A stretch of 24,583 nt of DNA from Oscillospiraceae bacterium. GTDB taxonomy: Bacteria > Bacillota > Clostridia > Oscillospirales > Ruminococcaceae. Positions within the stretch are counted from its first letter, which is position 1, and each line of letters starts with the position of its first letter. The notes below the pieces were generated by a model, which did no database searches, had not been told where the DNA came from, and saw only the letters and a program-made list of their open reading frames with translations. Where the stretch lies: NCBI GenBank assembly GCA_020024185.1, contig JAHHUD010000018.1:1-24583 (forward strand), given 5' to 3'. Positions 1 to 8,173 of the stretch are shown here, one piece after another. The position numbers and the translations under genes are program-made.

Positions 1-50
1 GTGACCCTCTGCTTGTAAGGCAGATGCTCTCCCAGCTGAGCTATGCTCCC
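1..50 (-). tRNA. tRNA-Val (anticodon UAC), 3' part beyond window edge
   Basis: Read on the minus strand from position 50, the sequence has an acceptor 5' strand (GGGAGCA), a D arm (GCTC...GAGC) and a complete anticodon arm with stem TCTGC/GCAGA. The seven-base loop CTTACAA places anticodon TAC (UAC in RNA), which reads valine GUN codons. The variable region begins GGGTC before the window ends, so the T arm, 3' acceptor strand and CCA are not visible. A strong promoter lies just upstream. More tRNA genes may follow outside the window, but this cannot be seen. Confidence 0.93.
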
Positions 51-72
51 ATAACCCTTAGCGACGAACTAT

Positions 73-101
73 ATAATACCATACGTTTTTTATTATGTCA
101 A
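73..101 (-). promoter_or_regulatory. sigma-A promoter of the tRNA-Val gene
   Basis: The minus strand has a perfect -35 TTGACA (positions 101-96), a 17-base spacer and a -10 TATTAT (78-73), preceded by TGG that makes an extended -10. Transcription would start near position 66, about 16 bases before the mature tRNA 5' end, leaving a short leader for RNase P to remove. It is the best consensus promoter in the window, as expected for a stable RNA. Confidence 0.9.
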
Positions 102-120
102 CACTTTTTTGTATTTTTTT

Positions 121-146
121 GAAAAAATGAATATTTTTTCATTTTT
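121..146 (-). terminator. weak AT-only hairpin after hslO (possible terminator)
   Basis: Just after the hslO stop there is a 9-bp inverted repeat (123-131 with 138-146) with a 6-base loop and only one G-C pair. On the minus strand it is followed by an A-rich run and not a U tract, so it does not look like an efficient intrinsic terminator. It is the only hairpin between hslO and the tRNA promoter. Confidence 0.3.
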
Positions 147-163
147 GTATGCAATTATATTTA

Positions 164-1048
164 TTATTTATTTTTTATGCTTTTAAGCAATTTACCAATA
201 TCATTTTTTGTAAAATAATATTTTTTATCACAATATTGGCAGCCCATTTCAATTTGCTCTTCTTCATCATAGATTTCTTGTAAATCTTTTTCACCAATAC
301 TTATAAGCGCTTTTTCAACTCTTAGTCTGCTACAATCACAAGCATACTGTACTGTATCTTCATCAAGAACATTTGGATTAAATCCATCAAGCAATGTGTT
401 AATCACATCATATACACTTTTATTTTCTTCAAAAAATTTTGTTATGCTAGGAACATTTTTAAGGTTATTTTCAAGCATTGTTATTTCTTCTTCGGTAGCT
501 CCTGGAAGCAGCTGAATAAGATATCCACCAGCTCTCTTAATTGTAAGGTCAGGATTTACTAACACTCCCAAACCACACACAGTTGGAATTTGTTCAGAAT
601 ATGCGTAATAAGCAGTGATATCCTCTGCAATTTCACCGGAAACAAGTGGAATATTTCCAACGTATGGTTCTTTCATGCCTATGTCTTTTACAACATATAA
701 TGAACCATTTTTACCAACGGCACCACCTACATTGAGTTTGCCATCTTCACGCAATGGAATTTCCACAATATTATTTTGTGCAAAACCTTTACAGTTACCT
801 TCTCCATCACAAGCAACTGTCAAAAGTCCAATAGGTCCATCTCCTTTTATTCTAAGTGTTATAGAATCCTTTCTACTTTTAAGCATTGCACCCATAAGCT
901 GTGAAGCTGTAAGCATTCTTCCCAATGCAGCACTTACAACAGCCGACGGTTTATGGATTCTCTCCATTTCTGCAACTATATCTGTTGAATCAAGGGCAGC
1001 AATTACTACACCGCCCATTTCTGAAATTGCTCTTACAAGCTTTGCCAT
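164..1048 (-). CDS. hslO: Hsp33 redox-regulated molecular chaperone
   Basis: A 294-residue protein of normal Hsp33 length. Hsp33 is a cytosolic holdase that is inactive while a zinc ion is bound by four C-terminal cysteines, and it is activated by oxidants such as hypochlorite or by peroxide plus heat. All four ligands are present: the CxC pair at Cys237/Cys239 (CDCS) and the CxxC pair at Cys270/Cys273 (CQYC). The N-terminal substrate-binding domain is recognisable (LTASQLMGAMLK, then TLRIKGDGPIG near residue 64). The start is well supported: AAGGAG lies 7 bases before the ATG, inside the last codons of the upstream methyltransferase, whose stop is one base away. The two genes are therefore probably translationally coupled. 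It is the last gene of the lon-ysxC-methyltransferase-hslO operon, fitting the protein-quality-control theme. Family assignment is secure. Confidence 0.97.
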   Translation of the reverse strand: MAKLVRAISEMGGVVIAALDSTDIVAEMERIHKPSAVVSAALGRMLTASQLMGAMLKSRKDSITLRIKGDGPIGLLTVACDGEGNCKGFAQNNIVEIPLREDGKLNVGGAVGKNGSLYVVKDIGMKEPYVGNIPLVSGEIAEDITAYYAYSEQIPTVCGLGVLVNPDLTIKRAGGYLIQLLPGATEEEITMLENNLKNVPSITKFFEENKSVYDVINTLLDGFNPNVLDEDTVQYACDCSRLRVEKALISIGEKDLQEIYDEEEQIEMGCQYCDKKYYFTKNDIGKLLKSIKNK

Positions 1049-1049
1049 T

Positions 1050-1790
1050 TTATTGCTCCTTTTTTACCATAAATAAATATCTTTGACTTGTTTGCGAAAT
1101 ATCTTCAAATGTTTCACCATCAACGATTTTACATATATACATACCAGATTTTTTAAGCATATTTTCTATATTTTCCAAGCTATAAAAATACTCATAGAAT
1201 TCTTCACTATACTCTTCACTTGATTGTTTATCAACTATATTAATTGATATTTTAGTACGATTGTTAGATTTATCAAGAGTATTTTGCCATATACAATCAG
1301 CTTCTTCTTCTTCAAAACTAAATTTTTCATTTTTTAATATGTTTGTATGCTTATATTCGCTATTCATATCAAAAATAAAAACTCCATCGGGATGCATAAA
1401 TAAACTTACTTTCTCAAAAAGCTTTTGGACTTCTTTTTCGCCGTTTAAATGGTTCACTGTATCAAATGTGCAGGTAAACAAATCAACTGTCCCATACATA
1501 TCAAGTTCTGTAATATCTTGATTTAAAACCAAAATATTATCATAACCAAACTCTGATTTTTTATCCATAAAAACATCAAGCATTTCTTCTGAGCAATCCA
1601 CGGCTATAACATCATAGCCCTTGTCACACAATCTAAACGCAAGTTCACCCGTTCCGCAACCTAAGTCACAGGCAATTTTACCAGAAATCTTTTCTGTTTC
1701 TGCCCATAAATGAATTTTATCTGCCAACACATCATAATCTGCATTATAATTGAAATAATCGTAATAATAACTAAATTCTTTGTATGACAT
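1050..1790 (-). CDS. class I SAM-dependent methyltransferase
   Basis: A 246-residue Rossmann-fold methyltransferase. Motif I is DLGCGTGEL (residues 42-50), and the acidic residue that binds the SAM ribose is Asp65 in VIAVDCS. A post-I region (TVDLFTCTFDTVNHL) also fits small-molecule-type class I enzymes. A C-terminal segment rich in Phe, Tyr and Glu is characteristic of a family often found next to ysxC and hslO in Clostridia. The substrate cannot be told from sequence; the sequence shows no RNA-binding domain, and the product should be called an uncharacterised methyltransferase. It lies 14 bases after ysxC, and its last codons contain the ribosome binding site of hslO, so it is co-transcribed with both. 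It is cytosolic, with no signal peptide or membrane segment. Confidence 0.9.
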   Translation of the reverse strand: MSYKEFSYYYDYFNYNADYDVLADKIHLWAETEKISGKIACDLGCGTGELAFRLCDKGYDVIAVDCSEEMLDVFMDKKSEFGYDNILVLNQDITELDMYGTVDLFTCTFDTVNHLNGEKEVQKLFEKVSLFMHPDGVFIFDMNSEYKHTNILKNEKFSFEEEEADCIWQNTLDKSNNRTKISINIVDKQSSEEYSEEFYEYFYSLENIENMLKKSGMYICKIVDGETFEDISQTSQRYLFMVKKEQ

Positions 1791-1804
1791 TTTTACCTCT
1801 TATA

Positions 1805-2398
1805 TTATTCATCTGTATCAGCTAAAAATTCTTCCATTATATCTTTTAATTCTTCAATTCCAATATTTTTATCTGCACTTGTAAGCACTATTTTTTCATA
1901 AGAAAAGTCTTTACAGTATTCTTCAAATCTTGATACTGCATTTGATGATTCTGTTTTATTAAGTTTATCGCCTTTTGTAAGTGCTATAACAAACGGAATT
2001 GAACGGCTTGTAAGATATTCAAGCATTGTATAATCGTCATTAGACGGTTCGTGTCTGCAATCTATAAGCTGAACTACTAAACGCAAATCTCTATCACTTT
2101 CAAAGTATCCGTCTATAAGTTTTCCCCAGCGTTTTCTTTCTTTATCTGAAACTTTTGCAAAACCATAACCAGGAAGGTCAACCATGTGAAAATCATTTAC
2201 ATCATAAAAATTTACTGTAACTGTTTTACCTGGTTGAGAACTTGTTCTTGCAAGACTCTTTCTATTGCATATTTTATTTATAAGACTGGACTTACCGACA
2301 TTACTACGCCCAGACATTACAATTTCTTTTTTAGTGCCTTTTGGAAGCTGAGTCTGTAATCCGTATGATGTTACAAATTCTGCTCTTTTTATGTTCAT
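1805..2398 (-). CDS. ysxC: ribosome-biogenesis GTPase YsxC/EngB
   Basis: A 197-residue TRAFAC GTPase of the EngB/YsxC/YihA family, which in Bacillus is essential for late assembly of the 50S subunit. The G motifs are all visible: G1 GRSNVGKS (residues 30-37), a switch I region around RTSSQPGKT, G3 DLPGYG (74-79), G4 TKGD (141-144) and G5 SADK (174-177). The length is normal for the family. The gene starts 12 bases after the lon stop, with the ribosome binding site TAAGGAGA in the gap, so it belongs to the lon operon. The lon-ysxC order is widely conserved in Firmicutes, which supports the assignment. Confidence 0.97.
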   Translation of the reverse strand: MNIKRAEFVTSYGLQTQLPKGTKKEIVMSGRSNVGKSSLINKICNRKSLARTSSQPGKTVTVNFYDVNDFHMVDLPGYGFAKVSDKERKRWGKLIDGYFESDRDLRLVVQLIDCRHEPSNDDYTMLEYLTSRSIPFVIALTKGDKLNKTESSNAVSRFEEYCKDFSYEKIVLTSADKNIGIEELKDIMEEFLADTDE

Positions 2399-2410
2399 AA
2401 TATCTCCTTA

Positions 2411-4753
2411 TTAAAATAAGTTAACTGCCAAAGCTTCATCAATTGTTCTTACCGGAACAAACTTAACATTTTCTTTTACCTTTGCATCAACATCTTCAAG
2501 ATTTTTAATATTATCATAAGGTATAATAACTGTTTTTATACCTTCTCTATATGCTGCCATTGATTTTTCTTTAAGTCCACCAATCGCAAGGACTCTACCT
2601 TGCAGTGTAACTTCACCTGTCATAGCAACAGTTCCCCTAACTTTTCTTTTTATAAGTACAGAAAGTAATGCAGTTGTAAGTGTTATGCCTGCTGATGGTC
2701 CATCTTTTGGAACTGCCCCTTCTGGTGCGTGAATATGAATGTCTATTTTTGAAAAATCTTGTTCAATTTTGTATTTTTCTACATTACTTCTTATATAGCT
2801 TAATGCTATTTTACAAGATTCTTTCATTACATCGCCTAAACTACCAGTAAGTTCAAGTTTACCGTTGCCATTTGGTATTACCGTAACTTCAATTGGAAGC
2901 ATTTCACCACCAACTTGAGTCCATGCAAGACCATTTGCTACCCCTATATTATCACTTAACAGAGTTGGATTTGGAATATATTTTTCCACCCCTAAAAGCT
3001 CTGAAACAACATTTTTTGTAACTGAGATTTTATCAACATTTTCCATTGTGATTTTCTTTGCACATTTTCTGAGTATATCAACTATTGTTCTTTCTAAAGT
3101 TCTTACTCCCGCCTCTTTTGTGTAGCTGTCAATTATGTAATATAAACCTGTATCAGTAAATTTTACATATTGTTTCATACCATTTTTTTCAAGTTGTTTT
3201 GGAATAAGATGTTTTTTAGCTATATTAAACTTTTCTTCTCTTGTATAGCTAGAAATTTCAATAATATCCATTCTATCTAAAAGTGGTGCTGGTATGCCAG
3301 AAAAACTGTTGGCAGTTGCAATAAAGAATACTTCACTTAAATCAACCGGCATATCAACATAGTGGTCTTTAAAATTATGGTTTTGCTCTGCATCTAAAAC
3401 TTCAAGTAAAGCAGCCGCAGGGTCTCCTTTAAAGTCACCACTCATCTTATCTATTTCATCTAATAAAATAACTGGATTTTTTGTTTTTGCCTGAATAAGA
3501 GCATTTACGATTTTTCCTGGCAAAGCCCCTACATAAGTACGTCTGTGACCTCTAATTTCAGCTTCATCTCTTACGCCACCGAGTGAAATTCTTGAAAAAT
3601 TTCTTCCAAGACATTCTGCAATTGATGACGCAATACTTGTTTTACCAACACCAGGAGGTCCAACCAAACATAAAATCTGACCTTTTGAATTATTGCTCAA
3701 TTTCCTAATGGATAAAATTTCCAAAACTTTATCTTTAACATTTGTAAGCCCGTAATGACCACTATCAAGAATATGTTTTGCTTTGTTAACATTAATTTGT
3801 TCTTTTGATTTATTATTCCAAGGAATATCTAAACAAGTTTCAATATAAGTTCTTGAAACACCAGCTTCTTGAGATGATGAGGACATTCTTTCTAATCTAT
3901 TTACTTCTTTTAATAATTTATCTTCATTATCTTTATTAAGTTTAAGAGAAATAATCCTCTCTCTATATATTTCACTTTCTTTTTGTAAACTATCACTGCC
4001 ATCTAATTCTTCAGAAATTGCCTTCATTTGTTGACGAAGATAATATTCTTTTTGATTTTTATCCATCTCAAGTTGGATTTTTTCTTTTATATCATTTTCA
4101 ATTTTCAAGATTTTATATTCTTCATTAAGTAAATTGAGTACATAGTTCAATCTTTTAACAACAGAATTTTCTGTCAAGATTTCCATTTTATCTTCAACTT
4201 TAAACATAATGTTAGTTGCAATATACTCACACAACTCGTTTGGGTCTTCAATTGCAAATGTGTTTGAAATAACTTCTTTAGAAATTTTTGGAGCAACAGA
4301 AAGATACTGTTCAAAAGAATCCTTTATTGTTCTTGTCAAAGCTTTCATCTTATCTGAGTTATTTAAACGATTTTTTCCAAGTTGATATGGCTTTATTTTA
4401 GAAATTATATAATCATCAAATTTAGTATCAATTGTTTTAGCACGAAATTTTGTTTCAACTAAAACTTTTACTATATTTTCATGTATTCTTAAAATTTGTT
4501 TAATCTCTGCAGTTACACCAACATCGTATAAATCTTCTGCTTGAGGTTCATCAATATCAAAATCCATCTGTGGCACAAGATATACTAATCTATCAGCTTT
4601 CATAGCAGCTTCTATTGCATTTATAGACTGTTCTCTGCCAACGTCAAAGCTTACAAAATTATTTGGGAAAAGTACCAATCCTCTCAAAGCAATTGTTGGC
4701 AAAACCAACTGTTCATTTTTATCATCTAATTTATTATCAATCTTAACAGCCAT
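2411..4753 (-). CDS. lon: ATP-dependent protease LonA
   Basis: A full-length LonA protease of 780 residues, forming a hexameric cytosolic AAA+ machine that unfolds and degrades damaged and regulatory proteins. From the N terminus there is a LON substrate-binding domain (about residues 15-210), a helical coiled-coil linker (about 215-300), Walker A GPPGVGKT (365-372), Walker B ILLDEID (429-435), sensor and arginine-finger regions, and a C-terminal serine-lysine protease domain. The catalytic Ser687 lies in PKDGPSAG and Lys730 in GGLKEK, spaced 43 apart as in E. coli Lon. An in-frame GTG two codons upstream (4759) touches the GGAGG, while the ATG at 4753 is 6 bases from it, so the ATG is preferred. 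It is the first gene of its operon, with its own sigma-A promoter. No lonB lies between clpX and lon, unlike in Bacillus. No CtsR or CIRCE operator was seen upstream. Confidence 0.98.
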   Translation of the reverse strand: MAVKIDNKLDDKNEQLVLPTIALRGLVLFPNNFVSFDVGREQSINAIEAAMKADRLVYLVPQMDFDIDEPQAEDLYDVGVTAEIKQILRIHENIVKVLVETKFRAKTIDTKFDDYIISKIKPYQLGKNRLNNSDKMKALTRTIKDSFEQYLSVAPKISKEVISNTFAIEDPNELCEYIATNIMFKVEDKMEILTENSVVKRLNYVLNLLNEEYKILKIENDIKEKIQLEMDKNQKEYYLRQQMKAISEELDGSDSLQKESEIYRERIISLKLNKDNEDKLLKEVNRLERMSSSSQEAGVSRTYIETCLDIPWNNKSKEQINVNKAKHILDSGHYGLTNVKDKVLEILSIRKLSNNSKGQILCLVGPPGVGKTSIASSIAECLGRNFSRISLGGVRDEAEIRGHRRTYVGALPGKIVNALIQAKTKNPVILLDEIDKMSGDFKGDPAAALLEVLDAEQNHNFKDHYVDMPVDLSEVFFIATANSFSGIPAPLLDRMDIIEISSYTREEKFNIAKKHLIPKQLEKNGMKQYVKFTDTGLYYIIDSYTKEAGVRTLERTIVDILRKCAKKITMENVDKISVTKNVVSELLGVEKYIPNPTLLSDNIGVANGLAWTQVGGEMLPIEVTVIPNGNGKLELTGSLGDVMKESCKIALSYIRSNVEKYKIEQDFSKIDIHIHAPEGAVPKDGPSAGITLTTALLSVLIKRKVRGTVAMTGEVTLQGRVLAIGGLKEKSMAAYREGIKTVIIPYDNIKNLEDVDAKVKENVKFVPVRTIDEALAVNLF

Positions 4754-4787
4754 AGCCACCCTCCTTTTAAAAATAGATTTTCATATC

Positions 4788-4817
4788 ATTATATCATATT
4801 TATTATATTCATTGCAA
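4788..4817 (-). promoter_or_regulatory. sigma-A promoter of the lon operon
   Basis: The minus strand has a -35 TTGCAA (4817-4812), an 18-base spacer and a perfect -10 TATAAT (4793-4788) preceded by TGA (extended -10). The start of transcription would fall near 4781, giving a leader of about 28 bases that carries the AGGAGG of lon. The -35 abuts the U tract of the clpX terminator. Confidence 0.85.
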
Positions 4818-4818
4818 T

Positions 4819-4845
4819 ATAAAAGAGGTGTCATAAGACACCCCT
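4819..4845 (-). terminator. intrinsic terminator after clpX
   Basis: Ten bases after the clpX stop the minus strand forms AGGGGTGTC-TTAT-GACACCTCT, a 9-pair stem with one G-U wobble and a tetraloop, followed by TTTTAT. This is a typical rho-independent terminator that separates the tig-clpP-clpX operon from lon. Confidence 0.9.
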
Positions 4846-4855
4846 AATATAACTA

Positions 4856-6145
4856 TTAATTATTATTTGCATTATCTTTGTAACGCAATTGAGCCTCACC
4901 ATGCTCATAGCTTACTTTACCTGTTTCAACAGTATCTGCTGTAATAGTAACTTTGGTAATTGTATTATCACTTGGAACTTCAAACATTGCATCCATGAGA
5001 CATTCTTCAAAAATAGAACGAAGAGCTCTTGCACCGCTTTTTCTTTCAATAGCTTTTTCTGCTATTTTGTCTAAAGCTTCGTCTGTAATTTCCAACTCAA
5101 CATTGTCAAGCCCCATAATTGCTTGATACTGTTTAATCAATGAGTTTTTAGGCTCTTTTAATACTTTTATAAGAGCCTCTTTATCCAAAGCTGATAATAC
5201 CGAAACTACTGGCAAACGACCAATAAGTTCTGGAATAAGACCAAATTTTACCAAATCTTCTGGCTCAACCTGTTTTAATAAGTTTGTAATATCTTCTTTT
5301 GATTTTTCACTAATTGTGCTGTTAAATCCAAGTGCCGACTTATCTGTGCGTTTTTTGATATTTTTTTCGATACCATCAAAAGCACCACCACAAATAAATA
5401 AAATATTTTTTGTGTTAATCTGCAAAAATTCTTGATGCGGATGTTTTCTACCACCTTGTGGTGGAACATTAGCAACAGTGCCTTCAAGAATTTTAAGAAG
5501 TGCTTGTTGAACACCTTCACCGCCAACATCTCTTGTTGTAGATGGGTTTTCACTCTTTCTTGTTATTTTATCTATTTCATCAACATAGATAATACCAATT
5601 TCTGCTTTTTCAATATTATAATCCGCAGCTTGTACAAGTCTTAAAAGAATATTTTCTACATCTTCACCAACATATCCAGCTTCAGTGAGAGTTGTTGCGT
5701 CTGCAATTGCAAACGGAACACCCAACATTTTTGCTAATGTCTGAGCCATCAATGTTTTACCAGTACCAGAAGGGCCTAAAAGCAAGATATTACTTTTTTG
5801 TATTTCAACATCATCTAATTTAGAATTGCTAAGAATTCTTTTATAGTGGTTATATACAGCAACACTCAATGTTTTTTTAGCCTCATCTTGACCGATTACA
5901 TACTTATCCAAGCCCTGCTTAATTTCAGCAGGAGCAAGGATATTTATGTTGTAATCTTTCTGAGATTTTTTGTTTTTTGATGTATTACTCTTTGTTTGAA
6001 TAATGCCGTCTTCCTCAAGTAAGCCAGCACAAAGTTCTATACACTCATTACAGATATTTACACCTGGCCCAAGTATAACTCTTTCTACTTCTTGACTTGT
6101 TTTTCCGCAAAAACTGCAAATTACGTTTTTGTCTTTTGTAGCCAT
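4856..6145 (-). CDS. clpX: ATP-dependent Clp protease ATPase subunit ClpX
   Basis: A 429-residue ClpX, the AAA+ unfoldase that forms hexamers on ClpP and feeds it substrates, including ssrA-tagged proteins. The N-terminal C4 zinc-binding domain has Cys10, Cys13, Cys32 and Cys35. Walker A is GPSGTGKT (124-131), the pore loop is GYVG (157-160), Walker B is YVDEID (187-192) and the RKH loop is at 233-235. An LGF sequence in SALGFNS (about residue 270) matches the ClpP-docking IGF loop, so this ClpX should dock ClpP. Sensor and arginine-finger sequence GRLPVV is present. It starts 12 bases after clpP with the ribosome binding site GGAG in the gap, so the two subunits are made from one message. 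It is the last gene before a terminator. Confidence 0.98.
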   Translation of the reverse strand: MATKDKNVICSFCGKTSQEVERVILGPGVNICNECIELCAGLLEEDGIIQTKSNTSKNKKSQKDYNINILAPAEIKQGLDKYVIGQDEAKKTLSVAVYNHYKRILSNSKLDDVEIQKSNILLLGPSGTGKTLMAQTLAKMLGVPFAIADATTLTEAGYVGEDVENILLRLVQAADYNIEKAEIGIIYVDEIDKITRKSENPSTTRDVGGEGVQQALLKILEGTVANVPPQGGRKHPHQEFLQINTKNILFICGGAFDGIEKNIKKRTDKSALGFNSTISEKSKEDITNLLKQVEPEDLVKFGLIPELIGRLPVVSVLSALDKEALIKVLKEPKNSLIKQYQAIMGLDNVELEITDEALDKIAEKAIERKSGARALRSIFEECLMDAMFEVPSDNTITKVTITADTVETGKVSYEHGEAQLRYKDNANNN

Positions 6146-6157
6146 TATTTCTCCAAA

Positions 6158-6739
6158 TTATCTTTTAGTGATAACTTCATCAACAAGTCCATACTCTTTA
6201 GCTTCTTGTGCGCTCATAAAGTTATCTCTATCTGTATCTTTTTCAATTATTTCTAAAGGTTGACCAGTAACTTCTGATAAAATACCATTAAGTTTTTCTC
6301 TGATTTTAATAATTCTATCTGCGTGAATTTTAATATCAGATGCTTGACCTTGCATACCTCCAAGAGGTTGGTGAATCATGATTTCACTGTTAGGCAACGC
6401 ATATCTTTTGCCTTTAGCACCTGCTGAAAGCAAAAATGCACCCATAGAAGCTGCCATACCTATACAAATTGTAGATACGTCACATTTAATATAGTTCATT
6501 GTATCATATATAGCCATACCAGCTGTGATAGAACCACCTGGACTATTTATATATAAACTGATATCTTTGTCAGGGTCCTGACCTTCAAGGAATAAGAGTT
6601 GTGCAACAACAAGGCTTGCTGTTGTGTCATTTACTTCGTCACAAAGCATAACTATTCTGTCATTGAGCAATCTTGAGTAAATATCGTAAGAACGTTCTCC
6701 TCTGCCTGTTTGTTCTACGACCATTGGTACATAAGCCAT
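6158..6739 (-). CDS. clpP: ATP-dependent Clp protease proteolytic subunit ClpP
   Basis: A 193-residue serine peptidase that assembles into the tetradecameric ClpP barrel. The catalytic triad is visible at standard positions: Ser98 in GMAASMG, His123 in MIHQP and Asp172 in DRDNFMS. The start MAYVPMVVEQTGRGER is typical of Firmicute ClpP, where a short propeptide is removed by self-cleavage. A TTTGGAGG ribosome binding site precedes the ATG. It lies 53 bases after tig and 12 before clpX. A TTGACA/TATAAT pair in the gap upstream is doubtful as a promoter because transcription would start on the ribosome binding site, so expression most likely comes from the promoter ahead of tig. Confidence 0.98.
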   Translation of the reverse strand: MAYVPMVVEQTGRGERSYDIYSRLLNDRIVMLCDEVNDTTASLVVAQLLFLEGQDPDKDISLYINSPGGSITAGMAIYDTMNYIKCDVSTICIGMAASMGAFLLSAGAKGKRYALPNSEIMIHQPLGGMQGQASDIKIHADRIIKIREKLNGILSEVTGQPLEIIEKDTDRDNFMSAQEAKEYGLVDEVITKR

Positions 6740-6792
6740 AATAAAACCTCCAAATTATAATCAATAGGTAGTTTTGGCTGTCAACAAGTTAA

Positions 6793-8079
6793 TTATTCAA
6801 CTGTGATTTCAGCATTTGCTTTGATAAAGTCAATTGCTTTATTGATAGCAAGGTCTTTTCTGATTTCAGATGCTGGAATAAATGCTTTAACTTGTTCAAG
6901 TTTCATTTTGTATGCATCAGCAATTTTTGTAAGTTCTGCATCTACATCTTCATCTGAAACTTCGATATTTTCCATTTCTGCAACTTTTTCTAATGCAAGA
7001 CGGATTTTAACCTGTTGTTCAGCCTGTTCTTTAAATGTTTTTCTGAATGATTCCATATCCATACCTGTGTATTGAAGATATGTTTTGAGTTCAAGACCTT
7101 GTTGCATCATTCTGCCTTCAAAATCTCTAACCATTTCATCAACTCTTGTTTCTACCATTTCGTTTGGAACGATAGCTTCCATAGTAGCAACAACAGCTTC
7201 AACAAGTGCATTTTCAACTTCAAGTTCTGCTTCTTGAGCTGCTCTTTCTTCTTTTACTTTTCTGATATCTGCTTTGAGTTCATCAAGTGTATCAAATTCG
7301 CTGATATCTTTTACAAATTCGTCATCCAATTCTGGCAATTCTCTCATTTTAAGAGAGTTAAGTTTTGTTTTAAATACCGCTGGTTTACCTGCAAGTTCTG
7401 CAACATGATATTCTTCTGGGAAAGAAACATTTACATCAAATTCTTCACCAATTTCATGTCCAACAATTTGGTCTTCAAAACCTGGGATAAATTGACCTGA
7501 ACCAAGTACGAGGTCAAAACCTTCACCTTTACCACCTTCAAATGCAACACCATCTACAAAACCTTCAAAGTCTATGTTAGCTGTGTCTTTAAGTTCTGCT
7601 TTTCTATCTTCAACAGAAACAAGTCTTGCATTTCTATCTCTGAGATTTTGAAGTTCTGTTTCTATTGCAATATCTTCAACGTTAACAGATTTTTTTGTAG
7701 CTTTAAGGCCTTTGTATTCGCCAACTTTAACTTCTGGTTTTACAACAACTGTTGCTTTTACTGTAAAGCCTTCTTCTTTTGAACAAGAAACGATTTCAAC
7801 TGCTGGACGAGCAACTGGTTCAATACCAGATTCGTTAATTGCAGCTTCATAAGCTTCTGGAAGAATTGCATCAATAGCATCGTTAAAGAATACTTCTTCA
7901 CCGTACATTTTTTCTACAACACTTCTTGGTGCTTTACCTTTTCTGAAACCTGGAACTGTGATTTCTGCATTTGCTTTTCTAAAAGCTTTTGTAACAGCTT
8001 CTGCAAATTGTTCTGCATTTACTTTAAATTCAAGTTCAACTGTGTTATCAGCAACTTTTTCATTTCTTATTAATTCCAT
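6793..8079 (-). CDS. tig: trigger factor, ribosome-bound chaperone and prolyl isomerase
   Basis: A 428-residue trigger factor of normal length. The N-terminal ribosome-docking domain carries the signature GFRKGKAPR (residues 44-52), which contacts L23 near the exit tunnel. A central FKBP-type prolyl isomerase domain runs from about 150 to 245 (NIDFEGFVDG, then LGSGQFIPGFEDQIVGH). The Glu- and Lys-rich helical C-terminal arms form the chaperone cradle. It starts at an ATG 8 bases after AAGGAG and leads the tig-clpP-clpX operon, an order conserved in many bacteria. That order couples nascent-chain folding with degradation. Its codons and low GC match the neighbours. Confidence 0.98.
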   Translation of the reverse strand: MELIRNEKVADNTVELEFKVNAEQFAEAVTKAFRKANAEITVPGFRKGKAPRSVVEKMYGEEVFFNDAIDAILPEAYEAAINESGIEPVARPAVEIVSCSKEEGFTVKATVVVKPEVKVGEYKGLKATKKSVNVEDIAIETELQNLRDRNARLVSVEDRKAELKDTANIDFEGFVDGVAFEGGKGEGFDLVLGSGQFIPGFEDQIVGHEIGEEFDVNVSFPEEYHVAELAGKPAVFKTKLNSLKMRELPELDDEFVKDISEFDTLDELKADIRKVKEERAAQEAELEVENALVEAVVATMEAIVPNEMVETRVDEMVRDFEGRMMQQGLELKTYLQYTGMDMESFRKTFKEQAEQQVKIRLALEKVAEMENIEVSDEDVDAELTKIADAYKMKLEQVKAFIPASEIRKDLAINKAIDFIKANAEITVE

Positions 8080-8144
8080 TTTATTAAAACTCCTTAAAAA
8101 ATAAATAACTATTAAAGTGGCCTTAATTAGACCGTTTCCAATAA

Positions 8145-8173
8145 ATTATATCATTCTGTACAAAAAAAGTCCA
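8145..8173 (-). promoter_or_regulatory. sigma-A promoter of the tig-clpP-clpX operon
   Basis: The minus strand has a -35 TGGACT (8173-8168, four of six matches), a 17-base spacer and a perfect -10 TATAAT (8150-8145) preceded by TGA (extended -10). The -35 lies in the distal stem and U tract of the terminator of the upstream phosphoesterase gene. An imperfect dyad GGTCTAATTAAGGCC (8133-8119) falls just after the predicted start near 8138. No CtsR or HrcA box was seen. Confidence 0.78.

Noticed and set aside
615..1076. 153-residue plus-strand open frame opposite hslO
   Set aside because: It is antisense to a clear Hsp33 gene, has no ribosome binding site and its Ser-, Pro- and Ile-rich composition is what the complement of this gene would give.
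5275..5553. 92-residue minus-strand frame inside clpX
   Set aside because: It lies wholly within clpX in another reading frame and shows no ribosome binding site or domain.
6754..6784. TTGACA and TATAAT between tig and clpP as an internal promoter
   Set aside because: The boxes match consensus, but the spacer is 19 bases and transcription would start on the clpP ribosome binding site itself, leaving no usable leader. It could be a weak promoter, but I do not list it as a feature.
7072..7500. 142-residue plus-strand open frame opposite tig
   Set aside because: Phe- and Cys-rich composition reflects the complement of Glu- and Lys-rich trigger factor codons; there is no start signal or family similarity.
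4700..8160. CtsR or CIRCE (HrcA) operators ahead of tig, clpP or lon
   Set aside because: Neither the GGTCAAA tandem of CtsR nor the TTAGCACTC inverted repeat of HrcA was found in these upstream regions.
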